Positions 6,170-6,634 of a stretch of DNA of 6,634 bases are shown here, piece by piece. The number at the start of each line of letters is the position of its first letter. Within the stretch, counting starts at the first letter, position 1. This stretch comes from JBDSLU01 sp039916225. Lineage in GTDB: Bacteria > Acidobacteriota > Vicinamibacteria > Vicinamibacterales > Vicinamibacteraceae. The notes below the pieces were generated by a model. It saw nothing but the letters and a program-made list of their open reading frames with translations. It did not search any database and was not told the DNA's origin. The stretch covers positions 1 through 6,634 of the forward strand of contig JBDSLU010000426.1 in assembly GCA_039916225.1 (NCBI GenBank), read 5' to 3'. Both the position numbers and the translations under genes were made by a program.

Positions 6170-6634
6170 TCAACCCCTGCGAAGAAAACGCCGCAACAGT
6201 TCATTCGAGGCTGAAACAACCGACATTTTGAATTCGCTGACACGTTTTTCGTAATCGACCACGACCGCCGCTACCACTGGATCTCGGACGAGCGCCCGGC
6301 CCAGGCCGACGGTGACCAGTTCGCGAAGCCAGGCGACGGCCTGCTCGCGACGCCGGGCGAGGCGGTGACCGCCGGCCTCGGCGTGCTCCTGGTGAGCGCG
6401 GATCGCGGCCCACAGTTCGGCGATCCCCGCGTTCTCCGCCGCCGACGTGGTGAGCACCGGCGGCACCCACCGCTCCGGCGTCGGCGGGAACATGTGCAGC
6501 GCGCCGGCATAGATGGCGCGGGCGCGGGCGGCCGGCTCGCGATTGGCGCCGTCGGCCTTGGTGATGGCGAGGATGTCGGCCATCTCGACGATCCCGCGCT
6601 TCAACCCCTGCAGCTCGTCGCCGGCGCCGGCGAG
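6170..6634 (-). CDS. meaB: MeaB/ArgK-type G-protein chaperone of methylmalonyl-CoA mutase (partial, C-terminal part)
   Basis: This is the last 154 residues of a P-loop GTPase; the N-terminal half, with the Walker A and B motifs, lies beyond the right edge. The visible part opens with GAGDELQGLKRGIVEMAD, typical of MeaB/ArgK. The guanine-specificity (G4) motif follows as TKAD (visible residues 25-28), and a G5-like TTSAAEN at 62-68. The helical dimerisation arm is present, with RREQAVAWLREL at 95-106. MeaB guards and reactivates adenosylcobalamin-dependent methylmalonyl-CoA mutase in propionate metabolism, in the cytoplasm. The first Asn of the usual NKxD is Thr, a change I recall in some family members. 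The last 35 or so codons are less GC-rich than the rest but still align in outline (YEKRV then NELLRRFL), so I do not read it as frameshifted. It shares the receptor's strand but is separated by a 255-bp gap with its own promoter. A mutase gene would be expected upstream, outside the window. Confidence 0.88.
   Translation of the reverse strand, partial: LAGAGDELQGLKRGIVEMADILAITKADGANREPAARARAIYAGALHMFPPTPERWVPPVLTTSAAENAGIAELWAAIRAHQEHAEAGGHRLARRREQAVAWLRELVTVGLGRALVRDPVVAAVVVDYEKRVSEFKMSVVSASNELLRRFLRRG

Noticed and set aside
5962..6231. Plus-strand 89-codon frame across the receptor promoter and end of meaB
   Set aside because: It overlaps the promoter elements and the conserved end of meaB, has no plausible ribosome site, and its product resembles no family I recognise.
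6200..6250. Possible frameshift at the C-terminus of MeaB
   Set aside because: The residues look less typical and the DNA is less GC-rich, but YEKRV followed about 13 residues later by NELLRRFL keeps the family spacing, and the other frames give nothing MeaB-like.

Overview
The window looks like a piece of a high-GC chromosome from a Gram-negative bacterium, most likely an acidobacterium (perhaps the Vicinamibacteria side of the phylum). Three things suggest this: strong G/C preference at third codon positions; a 1188-residue Oar-like TonB-dependent receptor with an N-terminal carboxypeptidase-regulatory-like domain, a type heavily expanded in Acidobacteriota; and a ROK-family regulator whose N-terminus resembles those I associate with that phylum. 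The taxonomic assignment is inference. No rRNA, tRNA, CRISPR array, insertion sequence or phage gene is visible.

Layout: (1) 49-900, plus strand, a ten-helix EamA/DMT-type membrane transporter; its first candidate start is GTG at 49, but the frame is open to the left edge. (2) 901-990, a short convergent gap with a 15-bp tandem repeat that runs into the last codons of the next gene. (3) 991-2205, minus strand, a ROK-family transcriptional regulator with an N-terminal helix-turn-helix, an intact zinc/sugar-binding motif, and the kinase catalytic Asp replaced by Ala. (4) 2206-2347, a 142-bp gap rich in inverted repeats: a GC stem with a T-run next to the regulator start, a cluster of GTCYA half-sites that look like an operator, and another stem just after the receptor gene. 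(5) 2348-5914, minus strand, the TonB-dependent receptor. (6) 5915-6169, an unusually AT-rich gap holding the receptor's leader, a near-consensus sigma-70 promoter and an odd-centred palindrome at the predicted start of transcription. (7) 6170-6634, minus strand, the C-terminal part of a MeaB/ArgK-type GTPase that runs off the right edge.

The receptor and the ROK regulator lie in tandem, so a plausible reading is a small carbohydrate-uptake locus in which an outer-membrane receptor imports a glycan and a sugar-sensing repressor responds to it. The putative ROK operator cluster lies only in front of the regulator, while the receptor promoter carries an unrelated palindrome, so the sequence supports ROK autoregulation better than direct ROK control of the receptor. 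MeaB (methylmalonyl-CoA mutase maintenance) and the EamA transporter appear functionally unrelated neighbours. I see no undescribed multi-gene system here; the most interesting signals are regulatory and lie in the two gaps around the receptor gene.
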